Below, piece by piece: positions 9,549 through 17,544 of a stretch of DNA of 64,000 nucleotides. The translations under genes were made by a program, and so were the position numbers. The first letter of the stretch is position 1. Each line of letters opens with the position of its first letter. Source of the DNA: Herbaspirillum sp. SJZ106. Its GTDB lineage: Bacteria; Pseudomonadota; Gammaproteobacteria; Burkholderiales; Burkholderiaceae_D. The notes under the pieces are model-generated. The model was not told the DNA's origin. It saw only the letters and a program-made list of their open reading frames with translations, and did not search any database. Where the stretch lies: contig NZ_VFNI01000005.1 in the NCBI RefSeq assembly GCF_006715495.1, forward strand, positions 62,001 to 126,000, given 5' to 3'.

Positions 9549-9694
9549 GGCCTCTTCTCCTTAGATGGCAATTAGTGATGTTAGCTAGTCGAATCCGGTT
9601 TGCGCTGCAATGTTCAAACTGCTGGGTGCTGCCTGATTCTGTTGACTCTGTATTACGGCAGGAATGCCAGGTTCCTGATGCTTCCTGTTTTGCG

Positions 9695-10213
9695 TCAGCT
9701 GTTGGGGGCGGCAGCCGTGGCGGCCTGCTGCTCGACGTTCTTGCATTCGTTGGCCAACTGCTGCCCCTTCTTGGAGTCAAGCAGCAGGCCCTTGGCGGGG
9801 ATGCCGATCCAGACCAGGCCGACCTTGCGGTTCTCGAAGCGGTTGGCGCCGGTGGTGGTGGCGACGCGGGTCAGGCGGTGGATCCGCTTGTTCCAGCGCA
9901 GGGCGATATGCTTGTCGTCGTCGGCGTTCTTCCAGATGGTCAGTTTGTGGCCCAGCTCGCAGTTGAAGTCTGCGGAAAGGGTGCCGCCCAGTTCGGGTTC
10001 GCTGTCGTCATCTTCGGCGTCCGACGAGAACGGCATCTTGGCGGCGGGCACAGCCGCTGCTGCGGCGGCGGCAGCTTTCTTGGCCGGCGCCTTCTTGACG
10101 ACCTTCTTCTTGGCGGCGGTTTGCGTCGATGCGGTTTGCGCCTGGGCGGCGGGCAGGCCGGCGGCGGCGAACAGGGCGCCGAGCAGGGCGATTGCGGTCA
10201 GTTGTTTTTTCAT
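9695..10213 (-). CDS. secreted MliC-like protein with Lys/Ala-rich linker
   Basis: This 172-residue protein has a typical Sec signal peptide (MKKQLTAIALLGALFAAAGLP, cleavage near AQAQ), then a histone-H1-like Lys/Ala linker (about 33-56). The compact C-terminal domain starts at FNCELGHKL and ends at ANECKN, giving a likely disulfide pair. The TGANRF...GLVWIGIPAKG pattern resembles MliC, the periplasmic/outer-membrane inhibitor of C-type lysozyme, but there is no lipobox. The ATG overlaps the stop codon of the CitE-like gene by 4 bases, so the two are translationally coupled. Function is inferred by resemblance only; it could be a structural cousin with another ligand. Confidence 0.6.
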   Translation of the reverse strand: MKKQLTAIALLGALFAAAGLPAAQAQTASTQTAAKKKVVKKAPAKKAAAAAAAAVPAAKMPFSSDAEDDDSEPELGGTLSADFNCELGHKLTIWKNADDDKHIALRWNKRIHRLTRVATTTGANRFENRKVGLVWIGIPAKGLLLDSKKGQQLANECKNVEQQAATAAAPNS

Positions 10214-11229
10214 GGACGGTGATTCGGTTGCTGAGAGGTTGATGGGGCGTTGCCAGCGGCAAACCAGGGCGCCGCTTGCGGCGGCAGCGCCACGCCGGCG
10301 GCATGGGCGCGTTGCAGGATGCACCAGAAATAACGATAGCTTGCCCGGTCGTGCAGATTTCCATCGTGCTGGATCGGCCCCCATTGCACTGCCTGGGCCT
10401 TGAGCAAAATTTGTGCCGCTTGATCGGCTTCCTCGACGGAAGGCGACATGGCATGCACGATCGGCCTGATCTGGTCCGGATGAATGCTCCACATCCGGGT
10501 ATAGCCGAACTCTTGCGCCGCGCGTCGCGCATCGTCGGCGACGGCGGCGGGATTCCTGATGTCGGTCGTCACGTTGTGCGACGGCGTCTTGCCATGGGCA
10601 TGGCAGGCGGCGGCGATTTCCAGCTTGACGCGGCGCACCAGCGGATGGTCGAACTGCCCGGGAGAGCGCATCGCGGCGCTGGGAATCGCGCCGTAATGTG
10701 CGGAGACGAAATCCATCACGCCAAAAGAGAGCGATTCGACCTGCGGCAATGCCGCGATCTTCCATGCATCGGCCAGCGCGCCGTGGGTCTCGATCAGCAC
10801 ATGCAGCGGCAGCGCATGGCGCCCGGCCGCAAGGCAGGTGTGGTTGATGGTTTCCAGCGCATGCAGTACATCGTCGACGCCCTCGGCCTTGGGCAGCATC
10901 ACGAACGCCAGCTCGTGCGCCGCGGCCGAGCAGATGATGGCAACGTCTTGCGCGAAGTGCGGGCTGCCGACGTCATGCACGCGCGCGCCGATGCGGCGGT
11001 AGCGGTTGTCGGGACCCTTGATCAGCGAGGCGACCAGTTGCGCATGTGCGGCCTCGTTGCCGGCGGCCGCGCCATCCTCGCAGTCGAGCGTGATGTCGAA
11101 TACCGGGCCGAGTTCCTGCTGCAGGGCGATCGACTTGCGCATCAGCTTTTCGGAGCCGGCGTAGTGATCGCAAACCGGAAGCGAAACCGGTTGCTGCGCA
11201 CCTGGGAACAAGACCTGGGAGGGATGCAT
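10210..11229 (-). CDS. HpcH/HpaI aldolase family, CitE-like CoA-ester lyase
   Basis: This 339-residue TIM-barrel protein belongs to the CitE/malyl-CoA lyase superfamily. Visible family motifs are FDITLDCEDGAA, MLPKAEGVDD, LHVLIETHGAL (metal-binding Glu) and SFGVMDFVSAHYGA (metal-binding Asp), plus the late MWSIHPDQI. Such enzymes cleave or form beta-hydroxyacyl-CoA bonds (malyl-, citramalyl- or methylmalyl-CoA). No citrate lyase alpha or gamma subunit is nearby, so it is not a classical citrate lyase. It lies 79 bases after mdh and overlaps the MliC-like gene, placing it in the TCA operon. The substrate cannot be told from sequence. Confidence 0.85.
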   Translation of the reverse strand: MHPSQVLFPGAQQPVSLPVCDHYAGSEKLMRKSIALQQELGPVFDITLDCEDGAAAGNEAAHAQLVASLIKGPDNRYRRIGARVHDVGSPHFAQDVAIICSAAAHELAFVMLPKAEGVDDVLHALETINHTCLAAGRHALPLHVLIETHGALADAWKIAALPQVESLSFGVMDFVSAHYGAIPSAAMRSPGQFDHPLVRRVKLEIAAACHAHGKTPSHNVTTDIRNPAAVADDARRAAQEFGYTRMWSIHPDQIRPIVHAMSPSVEEADQAAQILLKAQAVQWGPIQHDGNLHDRASYRYFWCILQRAHAAGVALPPQAAPWFAAGNAPSTSQQPNHRP

Positions 11230-11263
11230 TGCTGCGGAATGAATGGTTGTGTATTCAGTGAGA

Positions 11264-11301
11264 ACTGCGCGGCGGCGGCAAGCCGCACGCCGCGCTGCAG
11301 T
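11264..11301 (-). other. GC-rich hairpin between mdh and the CitE-like gene
   Basis: ACTGCGCGGCGGCGGC at the left pairs imperfectly with GCCGCACGCCGCGCTGCAGT at the right around a 2-base centre. There is no T-tract, so it is more likely a processing or mRNA-stability element than a terminator. Confidence 0.5.
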
Positions 11302-11308
11302 CGCTTAA

Positions 11309-12298
11309 TTAGCCGACCAGGTGCTTGACGCCTTCGCGCTCTTCCAGCAACTCTTTGAGAGTGATGTTGATGCGCTCTTGCGAGAATGCGTCGATTTCCA
11401 GGCCCTGGACGATCTTGTACTCGCCGTTTTCGGTGGTCACCGGGAAGCCGAACATGGTGCCTTCGGGGATGCCGTAGGAACCGTCGGACGGGATGCCCAT
11501 GGTGGTCCACTTGCCGTTGGTGCCCAGCACCCAGTCGCGCACGTGGTCGATCGCCGCGTTGGCAGCCGATGCCGCCGAGGACAGGCCGCGCGCTTCGATA
11601 ATGGCCGCGCCGCGCTTGCCGACGGTCGGCAGGAACACGTTGGCGTTCCATTCCTGGTCGTTGATGGTGTCCTTCACGGACTTGCCGTCAGCGGTGGCGA
11701 AGCGGTAGTCGGCGTACATGGTCGGCGAGTGGTTACCCCACACGCACAGCTTTTCGATGGCGGAGACCGGCTTGCCGATCTTGGCGGCCACTTGCGACAG
11801 CGCGCGGTTGTGGTCCAGGCGCAGCATGGCGGTGAAGTTCTTGGCCGGCAGGTTGGGAGCCGACTTCATGGCGATGTAGGCGTTGGTGTTGGCCGGGTTG
11901 CCGACCACCAGCACCTTGACGTCGCGCGAAGCCACGGCGTCCAGCGCCTTGCCCTGCACGGTGAAGATCTGGGCGTTGGCTTCCAGCAGGTCCTTGCGCT
12001 CCATGCCGGGGCCGCGGGGACGGGCGCCGACCAGCAGGGCGATGTCGGCATCCTTGAACGCGGTCAGCGGATCGCTGTGGGCGGTCACGCCGGCCAGCAG
12101 CGGGAAGGCGCAGTCGTCGATTTCCATGATGACGCCCTTGAGCGCCTTCTGCGCTTTTTCATCAGGGATTTCCAGCAATTGCAGGATGACCGGCTGGTCT
12201 TTGCCGAGCAGGTCGCCGTTGGCGATGCGGAACAGCAGGGAGTAACCGATTTGACCGGCGGCGCCGGTGACGGCAACACGCTTGGGGGCTTTAGCCAT
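11309..12298 (-). CDS. mdh: malate dehydrogenase
   Basis: Mdh oxidises malate to oxaloacetate with NAD+. The 329 residues begin with the Rossmann motif [14 protein letters not shown], contain [15 protein letters not shown] (mobile loop arginines) and the catalytic histidine in [13 protein letters not shown]. Length fits the ~330-residue LDH-like bacterial type. The start is the ATG preceded by GGAG (12306-12309 on the complement); the upstream in-frame extension is not protein-like. It is the first gene of the minus-strand TCA set and is divergent from the GntR regulator. Confidence 0.98.
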   Translation of the reverse strand: MAKAPKRVAVTGAAGQIGYSLLFRIANGDLLGKDQPVILQLLEIPDEKAQKALKGVIMEIDDCAFPLLAGVTAHSDPLTAFKDADIALLVGARPRGPGMERKDLLEANAQIFTVQGKALDAVASRDVKVLVVGNPANTNAYIAMKSAPNLPAKNFTAMLRLDHNRALSQVAAKIGKPVSAIEKLCVWGNHSPTMYADYRFATADGKSVKDTINDQEWNANVFLPTVGKRGAAIIEARGLSSAASAANAAIDHVRDWVLGTNGKWTTMGIPSDGSYGIPEGTMFGFPVTTENGEYKIVQGLEIDAFSQERINITLKELLEEREGVKHLVG

Positions 12299-12409
12299 GT
12301 TGAATCTCCAAAGAGGTGATGAAAAAAAGCATTCCGGACTGCATCGAAGCGCACGTTGCGGTCGCGTCGCGTAAGGCGCGGCAGGGCCGTCTGCGGTTGC
12401 TTCTTGTTT

Positions 12410-12427
12410 GCGCAAGATGTCTTGCGC
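12410..12427. repeat. 18-bp perfect inverted repeat upstream of mdh
   Basis: GCGCAAGA and TCTTGCGC flank a TG centre about 110 bases upstream of the mdh start. It could be a protein-binding site or an RNA hairpin in the mdh leader. Confidence 0.5.
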
Positions 12428-12689
12428 GTGTTCCTCAAATTCTTGTTAGACCGCCATGATACCGTCGAAAACGAAGGCAGTCAGTCGCTTTCGCGGGCAG
12501 CGCCGCCGGCCACGCAAAAAACCGTCGCACTCATGTCCGGCTCGCATAAAAATGCGGAATCCAGAGGGTCTAAATGCAATCGATTCTCGTTATCGTTGAT
12601 TGGCCGGAAGCGCGCGTCGCGTCTGCGTTGCGGCTTTTCAGGTTGCTCGCGAGTGTAGGCCTGCGGAGGACGCGTGTCAATCAATATCT

Positions 12690-12709
12690 TATGTCTTATA
12701 TAAGACATA
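12690..12709. promoter_or_regulatory. 20-bp perfect palindrome, probable GntR/HutC operator
   Basis: TATGTCTTATATAAGACATA is exactly self-complementary. It lies 57 bases upstream of the gntR start, in the mdh/gntR divergent region. GntR-family regulators bind short palindromes of this kind, with GT...AC at the edges, so autoregulation and control of mdh are likely. No second exact copy was noticed in front of sdhC, gltA, odhA or acnA. Confidence 0.7.
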
Positions 12710-12765
12710 TTATTGCATCATTTTTGCTGGACGCCGGATGTGGTTTTGTGGTGAAATTCGGGGTT

Positions 12766-13551
12766 ATGAGCTCGATCCTGCCCAATTCGAACAACGGTGA
12801 CGCGCAAGGCGTGGGATCGGGTGTTGCCGGCCCCGCGCCGACCTTCAGTCCGCTGTACCAGCAGATCAAGGCGCTCATCATGCAGCGCCTCGAGGCCGGC
12901 GAGTGGAAGCCGGGCGAATTGATCCCCAGCGAAGTCGAGCTGGGCAACCGTTTCAAGGTCAGCCAGGGAACGGTGCGCAAGGCCATCGATGAGCTGGCGG
13001 CGGAAAACCTCGTGGTGCGGCGCCAGGGCAAGGGGACGTTCGTTGCCACCCATCATGAAACGCAGGCCCAATTCCGCTTCCTCCGCCTGATGGCCGACAG
13101 CGACGAGCCGCAGCGTCCGGAAAACAAGATTATCGAAGTCAAGCGCGTGCGCGCATCCGCCGAAGTGGCGAGGCAGCTGGATGTGAAATCCGGCGACTCG
13201 GTCATCTTTATCCGGCGGGTCAAGTACTTCAATGGCGTTCCCATCATCCTCGAAGAAATCTGGCTCCCTGGCGTGATCTTCAAGGGGCTGACGGCTGAAC
13301 GCCTGGTGGAATACAAAGGGCCGTTGTATGGCCTGTTCGAGTCGGAATTCGGGACCCGCATGATCCGCGCCGAGGAGCGCATCCGTGCCGTGGCGGCGGA
13401 TCCTGAATCTGCGGAAATCCTGGGGGTTCCGCCCGACACGCCGTTGTTGAGTGTGGAGCGCGCTTCATTTACCTACGGCGACAAGCCGGTGGAAATGCGG
13501 CGCGGCCTGTATTTGACGACAAATCATCATTACCAGAGCGAACTGAGCTGA
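12766..13551 (+). CDS. GntR/HutC-family transcriptional regulator
   Basis: This 261-residue protein has an N-terminal winged helix of the GntR type (about residues 22-90; SPLYQQIKALIMQRLEAGEW, IPSEVELGNRFKVSQGTVRKAIDEL, RRQGKGTFV) and a C-terminal UTRA ligand domain (RRVKYFNGVPIILEEIWLP, VERASFTYGDKPVEMRRGLY). The start is set at MSSILPNSNN because the in-frame sequence before it lies across the palindromic operator and is not conserved-looking. It sits between mdh and sdhC in opposite orientation to mdh, so it probably senses a TCA-related metabolite and controls these genes; the ligand is unknown. Confidence 0.9.
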   Translation: MSSILPNSNNGDAQGVGSGVAGPAPTFSPLYQQIKALIMQRLEAGEWKPGELIPSEVELGNRFKVSQGTVRKAIDELAAENLVVRRQGKGTFVATHHETQAQFRFLRLMADSDEPQRPENKIIEVKRVRASAEVARQLDVKSGDSVIFIRRVKYFNGVPIILEEIWLPGVIFKGLTAERLVEYKGPLYGLFESEFGTRMIRAEERIRAVAADPESAEILGVPPDTPLLSVERASFTYGDKPVEMRRGLYLTTNHHYQSELS

Positions 13552-13690
13552 CGTCCTGCGGGGCGCGTCCCCTGGGCGGAAGGGGGCAGTGGCTCCCCAT
13601 TTGGCTGTGCTGCGAAGCGGAATAATGTTGGTGACGATTTGTAAAATAGGCGAAAATTGCAAGATTGTTTTAATCTGAGGAGAACCTTGT

Positions 13691-14101
13691 ATGTCTGAAG
13701 CCGCTAAACCACAACGGCCGCAATTTCGTAACATACACCTTACCCAAATTGCTGGTTACCGTATGCCGCTGGCTGCGCTGGTGTCGATCATGCACCGCGT
13801 CAGCGGGCTGTTCCTGTTCCTGATGCTGCCTTTTATCCTGTATCTGCTGGATAACAGCCTGCTCTCCGAGGGCACTTTCGAGCATCTCAAGGGCATCGCC
13901 TCCAACTGGTGCGTCAAGCTGGTCATCCTCGCCCTGTCCTGGGCTTATCTTCACCACTTCTGCGCCGGCATCCGCCACCTGATCATGGACAACCATATCG
14001 GCCTGGACAAGGACAGCGCGCGCAAGTCGTCGGCCGGCGTTCTGGTCGTCAGCATCGCGCTGATGATCCTGGTTGCATTGAAACTGTTCGGAGCATTCTA
14101 A
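13691..14101 (+). CDS. sdhC: succinate dehydrogenase cytochrome b556 subunit
   Basis: This is a 136-residue membrane anchor of complex II. Three hydrophobic helices are visible (about 30-52, 75-95 and 115-133). The quinone/haem region shows SIMHRVSGL and LHHFCAGIRHLIMDNH; the histidine in the latter is the family's haem ligand position. TGAGGAGAACC upstream gives the ribosome-binding site. It is the first gene of sdhCDAB, with 2 bases before sdhD. Confidence 0.96.
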   Translation: MSEAAKPQRPQFRNIHLTQIAGYRMPLAALVSIMHRVSGLFLFLMLPFILYLLDNSLLSEGTFEHLKGIASNWCVKLVILALSWAYLHHFCAGIRHLIMDNHIGLDKDSARKSSAGVLVVSIALMILVALKLFGAF

Positions 14102-14103
14102 AC

Positions 14104-14466
14104 ATGGATAACAATATCGGTTCCAAGCGCCTCGTCGTCGGCGCCCACTATGGCCTGCGCGACTGGCTCGCGCAGCGCGCCACCGCAGTCGTGATGGCTG
14201 TCTACACCGTGATCTTGCTGGTGTGCTTCTTCACCTCCGTGCATTTCAGCTATGAAGGCTGGGGCGCGCTGTTCTCGCACCAATGGTTCAAGATCGCCAC
14301 CTTCGTCACGCTCATGGCGCTGTTCTTCCACGCCTGGATCGGCGTGCGCGATATCTGGATGGATTACGTCAAGCCGGTCGCCCTGCGCCTGGTCTTGCAA
14401 GTTGCCACGATCCTGTGGCTGATCGGTTGCGCCGGCTATGCCGCGCAGATTCTGTGGAGAATGTAA
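14104..14466 (+). CDS. sdhD: succinate dehydrogenase membrane anchor subunit
   Basis: This is the 120-residue second membrane anchor of complex II. It has three transmembrane helices, the GLRDWLAQRATAV entry helix and the HAWIGVRDIWMDYVK motif that contributes to the haem and quinone sites. The start directly follows the sdhC stop; an in-frame upstream extension overlaps sdhC and is not used. It ends 3 bases before sdhA. Confidence 0.95.
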   Translation: MDNNIGSKRLVVGAHYGLRDWLAQRATAVVMAVYTVILLVCFFTSVHFSYEGWGALFSHQWFKIATFVTLMALFFHAWIGVRDIWMDYVKPVALRLVLQVATILWLIGCAGYAAQILWRM

Positions 14467-14469
14467 ATC

Positions 14470-16248
14470 GTGGCTGCTATCAAATCCACAATCACTACCC
14501 GCCGCTTTGACGCGGTCATCGTCGGCGCCGGCGGTTCCGGCATGCGCGCCTCCCTGCAACTGGCCGAGGCCGGCCTGAACGTGGCCGTGCTGTCCAAGGT
14601 CTTCCCGACCCGCTCGCACACCGTGGCCGCCCAGGGCGGCATCGGCGCTTCGCTGGGCAACATGTCGGAAGACAACTGGTACTGGCACATGTTCGACACC
14701 GTCAAGGGGTCGGACTACCTGGGCGACCAGGACGCCATCGAATTCATGTGCCGCGAAGCGCCCAAGGCGGTGTACGAGCTGGAACACTTCGGCATGCCGT
14801 TCGACCGCAATCCCGACGGCACCATCTATCAGCGTCCGTTCGGCGGCCATACCGCCAACTTCGGCGAAAAGCCGGTGCAGCGCGCCTGTGCCGCCGCCGA
14901 CCGTACCGGTCACGCGCTGCTGCACACGTTGTACCAGCGTAACGTGCGCGCCAAGACCCACTTCTTCGTCGAGTGGATGGCGCTGGACATCATCCGCAAC
15001 GAAGAGGGTGACGTCCTCGGCGTGGTCGCGCTGGAAATGGAAACCGGCGAAATCATGATGCTGCACGCCAAGGCGACCCTGTTCGCCACCGGCGGCGCCG
15101 GCCGTATCTGGGCGGCATCGACCAACGCCTTCATCAACACCGGCGACGGCATGGGCATGGCGGCACGCGCCGGCCTGCCGCTGCAGGACATGGAGTTCTG
15201 GCAATTCCACCCGACCGGCGTGGCCGGCGCCGGCGTGCTGATCACCGAAGGCGTGCGCGGCGAAGGCGGCATCCTGATCAACAGCAACGGCGAACGCTTC
15301 ATGGAGCGCTATGCGCCGACCTTGAAGGACCTGGCGCCGCGCGACTTCGTCTCGCGCTCGATGGACCAGGAAATCAAGGAAGGCCGCGGCGTCGGTCCGC
15401 ACAAGGACCACGTCTTGCTGGATCTGCGCCACATCGGCGCCGACACCATCAAGAAGCGCCTGCCGTCGATCCTGGAAATCGCGCACAAGTTCGCCAACGT
15501 CGACGCGACCAAGGAACCGATCCCTGTCGTGCCGACCATCCACTACCAGATGGGCGGTATCCCGACCAACGTGTACGGCCAGGTGGTCGTGCCCAAGGGC
15601 GGCTCGCAAAAGGAAGTGGTGCAGGGCATGTACGCCATCGGCGAATGCGCTTGCGTCTCGGTGCACGGCGCCAACCGCCTGGGCACCAACTCGCTGCTGG
15701 ACCTGGTGGTGTTCGGCCGCGCAGCGGGCAACCACATCGTCGGCAGCAATCTGCAAAACCAGAGCCACAAGCCGATCCCGGCCGGCGCGCTGGACCGTTC
15801 GCTCGAACGCATCGCGCGCATGGAAAACAGCACCGGTTCGGAGCGCGTGCAGGACGTCGCCAACGACATCCGCGCCACCATGCAGAAGTATTGCGGCGTG
15901 TTCCGTACCGATGCGCTGCTGCAGGAAGGCGTCAAGAAGATCATGGAGCTCGACGAGCGCCGCAAGCATGTCTCGTTCAAGGACAAGTCCAAGGTGTTCA
16001 ACACCGCCCGCCAGGAAGCGCTGGAGCTGGACAACCTGATCGAAACCGCCAAGGCCACCATCACATCGGCCGCCGCCCGCAAGGAATCGCGCGGCGCCCA
16101 TGCGCACAGCGACTACGAGCAACGCGACGACGTGAACTGGCTCAAGCACACGCTGTGGTTCTCCGAGGGGAATCGTCTCGACTACAAGCCGGTCAACATG
16201 CAGCCGCTGACCGTCGAGACATTTAAACCTAAAGCACGTACTTTCTAA
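14470..16248 (+). CDS. sdhA: succinate dehydrogenase flavoprotein subunit
   Basis: SdhA oxidises succinate to fumarate with covalently bound FAD. The 592 residues begin with a GTG start 3 bases after sdhD. The Rossmann motif VIVGAGGSGMRASLQLAEAG is at 16-35, and the FAD-linking His50 lies in RSHTVAAQGG. Other motifs are HPTGVAGAGVLITEG and RGEGG (substrate site) and HGANRLGTNSLLDLVVFGRAAG. Length is normal. It is flavinylated with the help of SdhE, encoded two genes downstream. Confidence 0.98.
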   Translation: MAAIKSTITTRRFDAVIVGAGGSGMRASLQLAEAGLNVAVLSKVFPTRSHTVAAQGGIGASLGNMSEDNWYWHMFDTVKGSDYLGDQDAIEFMCREAPKAVYELEHFGMPFDRNPDGTIYQRPFGGHTANFGEKPVQRACAAADRTGHALLHTLYQRNVRAKTHFFVEWMALDIIRNEEGDVLGVVALEMETGEIMMLHAKATLFATGGAGRIWAASTNAFINTGDGMGMAARAGLPLQDMEFWQFHPTGVAGAGVLITEGVRGEGGILINSNGERFMERYAPTLKDLAPRDFVSRSMDQEIKEGRGVGPHKDHVLLDLRHIGADTIKKRLPSILEIAHKFANVDATKEPIPVVPTIHYQMGGIPTNVYGQVVVPKGGSQKEVVQGMYAIGECACVSVHGANRLGTNSLLDLVVFGRAAGNHIVGSNLQNQSHKPIPAGALDRSLERIARMENSTGSERVQDVANDIRATMQKYCGVFRTDALLQEGVKKIMELDERRKHVSFKDKSKVFNTARQEALELDNLIETAKATITSAAARKESRGAHAHSDYEQRDDVNWLKHTLWFSEGNRLDYKPVNMQPLTVETFKPKARTF

Positions 16249-16259
16249 GAGGTCGCAAC

Positions 16260-16970
16260 ATGACTCGCACTTTGAAATTCAAAATCTACCGTTACGATCC
16301 GGACAAGGACGAGAAGCCGTACATGCAGGACCTGACGGTCGAGTTGAAGCCCACCGACAAGATGCTGCTCGACGCCTTGCAGCGCATCAAGGCCGATGTG
16401 GACGACTCGCTGGCGCTGCGCCGCTCCTGCCGCGAAGGCGTGTGCGGTTCGGACGCGATGAACATCAACGGCAAGAACGGCCTGGCCTGCATCACCAACC
16501 TGAACGAGCTGACCGAACCCATCGTTCTCAAGCCGTTGCCGGGCCTGCCGGTCATCCGCGACCTGATCGTCGACATGACCAACTTCTTCAAGCAGTACGA
16601 TTCGATCAAGCCTTACCTGATCAACGACAGCATCCCGCCCGAGAAGGAGCGCCTGCAGTCGCCCGAGCAGCGTGAGGAGCTCGACGGCGTGTACGAGTGC
16701 ATCCTGTGCGCCTGCTGCTCGACGTCGTGCCCGTCGTTCTGGTGGAATCCGGACAAGTTCGTCGGCCCGGCCGGCCTGCTGCAAGCCTACCGCTTCATCG
16801 CCGACAGCCGCGACGAAGCCACCGGCGCCCGCCTGGACAACCTGGAAGACCCGTACCGCCTGTTCCGTTGCCGTTCCATCATGAACTGCGTCGATGTCTG
16901 CCCGAAGGGATTGAACCCCAACGCGGCCATCGGCAAGATCAAGGAACTGATGGTGCGCCGCGCGGTTTAA
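16260..16970 (+). CDS. sdhB: succinate dehydrogenase iron-sulfur subunit
   Basis: SdhB carries electrons from FAD to quinone through three clusters. In 236 residues the ligand sets are visible in order: [2Fe-2S] in SCREGVCGSDAM...GLAC, [4Fe-4S] in CILCACCSTSCP, and [3Fe-4S] in CRSIMNCVDVCPKGLNP. It starts 11 bases after sdhA. A small hairpin (CGGGAAGC/GCTTCCCG) lies in the 156-base gap before sdhE. Confidence 0.98.
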   Translation: MTRTLKFKIYRYDPDKDEKPYMQDLTVELKPTDKMLLDALQRIKADVDDSLALRRSCREGVCGSDAMNINGKNGLACITNLNELTEPIVLKPLPGLPVIRDLIVDMTNFFKQYDSIKPYLINDSIPPEKERLQSPEQREELDGVYECILCACCSTSCPSFWWNPDKFVGPAGLLQAYRFIADSRDEATGARLDNLEDPYRLFRCRSIMNCVDVCPKGLNPNAAIGKIKELMVRRAV

Positions 16971-17126
16971 GCGGCAAGGAAGCAGTACGAGCCGCCCGCG
17001 GCGCTGCCCAGCCGGGCCGCGGACGGTTCGAAACGGGAAGCAGGGTACAGGGGCTTCCCGCTGCCGAACACGGAACGCCGGGATTCGGTAGTATTAAAGA
17101 TGAAAAGTATAGAAGTGAGCGAGTTC

Positions 17127-17396
17127 ATGACTACCCGTCACCAGGATGATCCGGCAAAGCGCGCACGACTGCGCTGGCGAGCACGCCGAGGCTTGCTGGA
17201 GAACGATCTGATCTTGACGCGCTATCTCGATGCCAACGAGGCCGGGATGAGCGACGAAGAGGTCGATGCGTTTTCGCGGCTGATGGACCTGTCCGACAAC
17301 GACCTGATGGACTTGCTGCTGGCTCGCAAGGAGCCGGAGGCGGCAGTTGACCTGCCGCACGTGCACACGTTGTTGCAAAAACTGCGTACGGCCTGA
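17127..17396 (+). CDS. sdhE: SdhE, FAD assembly factor (YgfY/CptB family)
   Basis: SdhE promotes covalent attachment of FAD to SdhA. This small acidic helical protein carries the family signature [13 protein letters not shown] (RGxxE motif) and D/E-rich helices [11 protein letters not shown]. The start is set at MTTRHQDD, giving 89 residues, the usual size. An ATG at 17100 in the same frame would add nine residues and cannot be excluded, since neither has a strong ribosome-binding site. Its place between sdhB and gltA is typical of betaproteobacteria. Confidence 0.92.
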   Translation: MTTRHQDDPAKRARLRWRARRGLLENDLILTRYLDANEAGMSDEEVDAFSRLMDLSDNDLMDLLLARKEPEAAVDLPHVHTLLQKLRTA

Positions 17397-17544
17397 TTTT
17401 GCGCCTGGCCACAAGCCAGACGGATTTTGCTCGAACGCGGCCTGCTTTTTTCACGCCACCCAGCGCATCGGATCACGGATGCCGCCAGGCAACGCGGTCG
17501 CGGTTTTGATTAACGGTTTCACCATCCCAGCAAAAGGAAAAGCT

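Larger units (their letters stand above)
12299..12765. other. 467-bp divergent intergenic region, mdh / gntR
   Basis: There is no credible gene here; small frames on both strands look random. It holds two perfect inverted repeats, 12410-12427 (GCGCAAGATGTCTTGCGC) and 12690-12709 (a probable GntR operator), and should contain the promoters of mdh and of the regulator. Confidence 0.7.

Noticed and set aside
12481-12708. 75-codon minus-strand frame starting in the GntR palindrome
   Set aside because: The start only arises from the palindrome (MSYIRH appears on both strands); no ribosome-binding site and no protein-like features.
14098-16149. 683-codon minus-strand frame antisense to sdhA
   Set aside because: Antisense artefact of high GC coding DNA.
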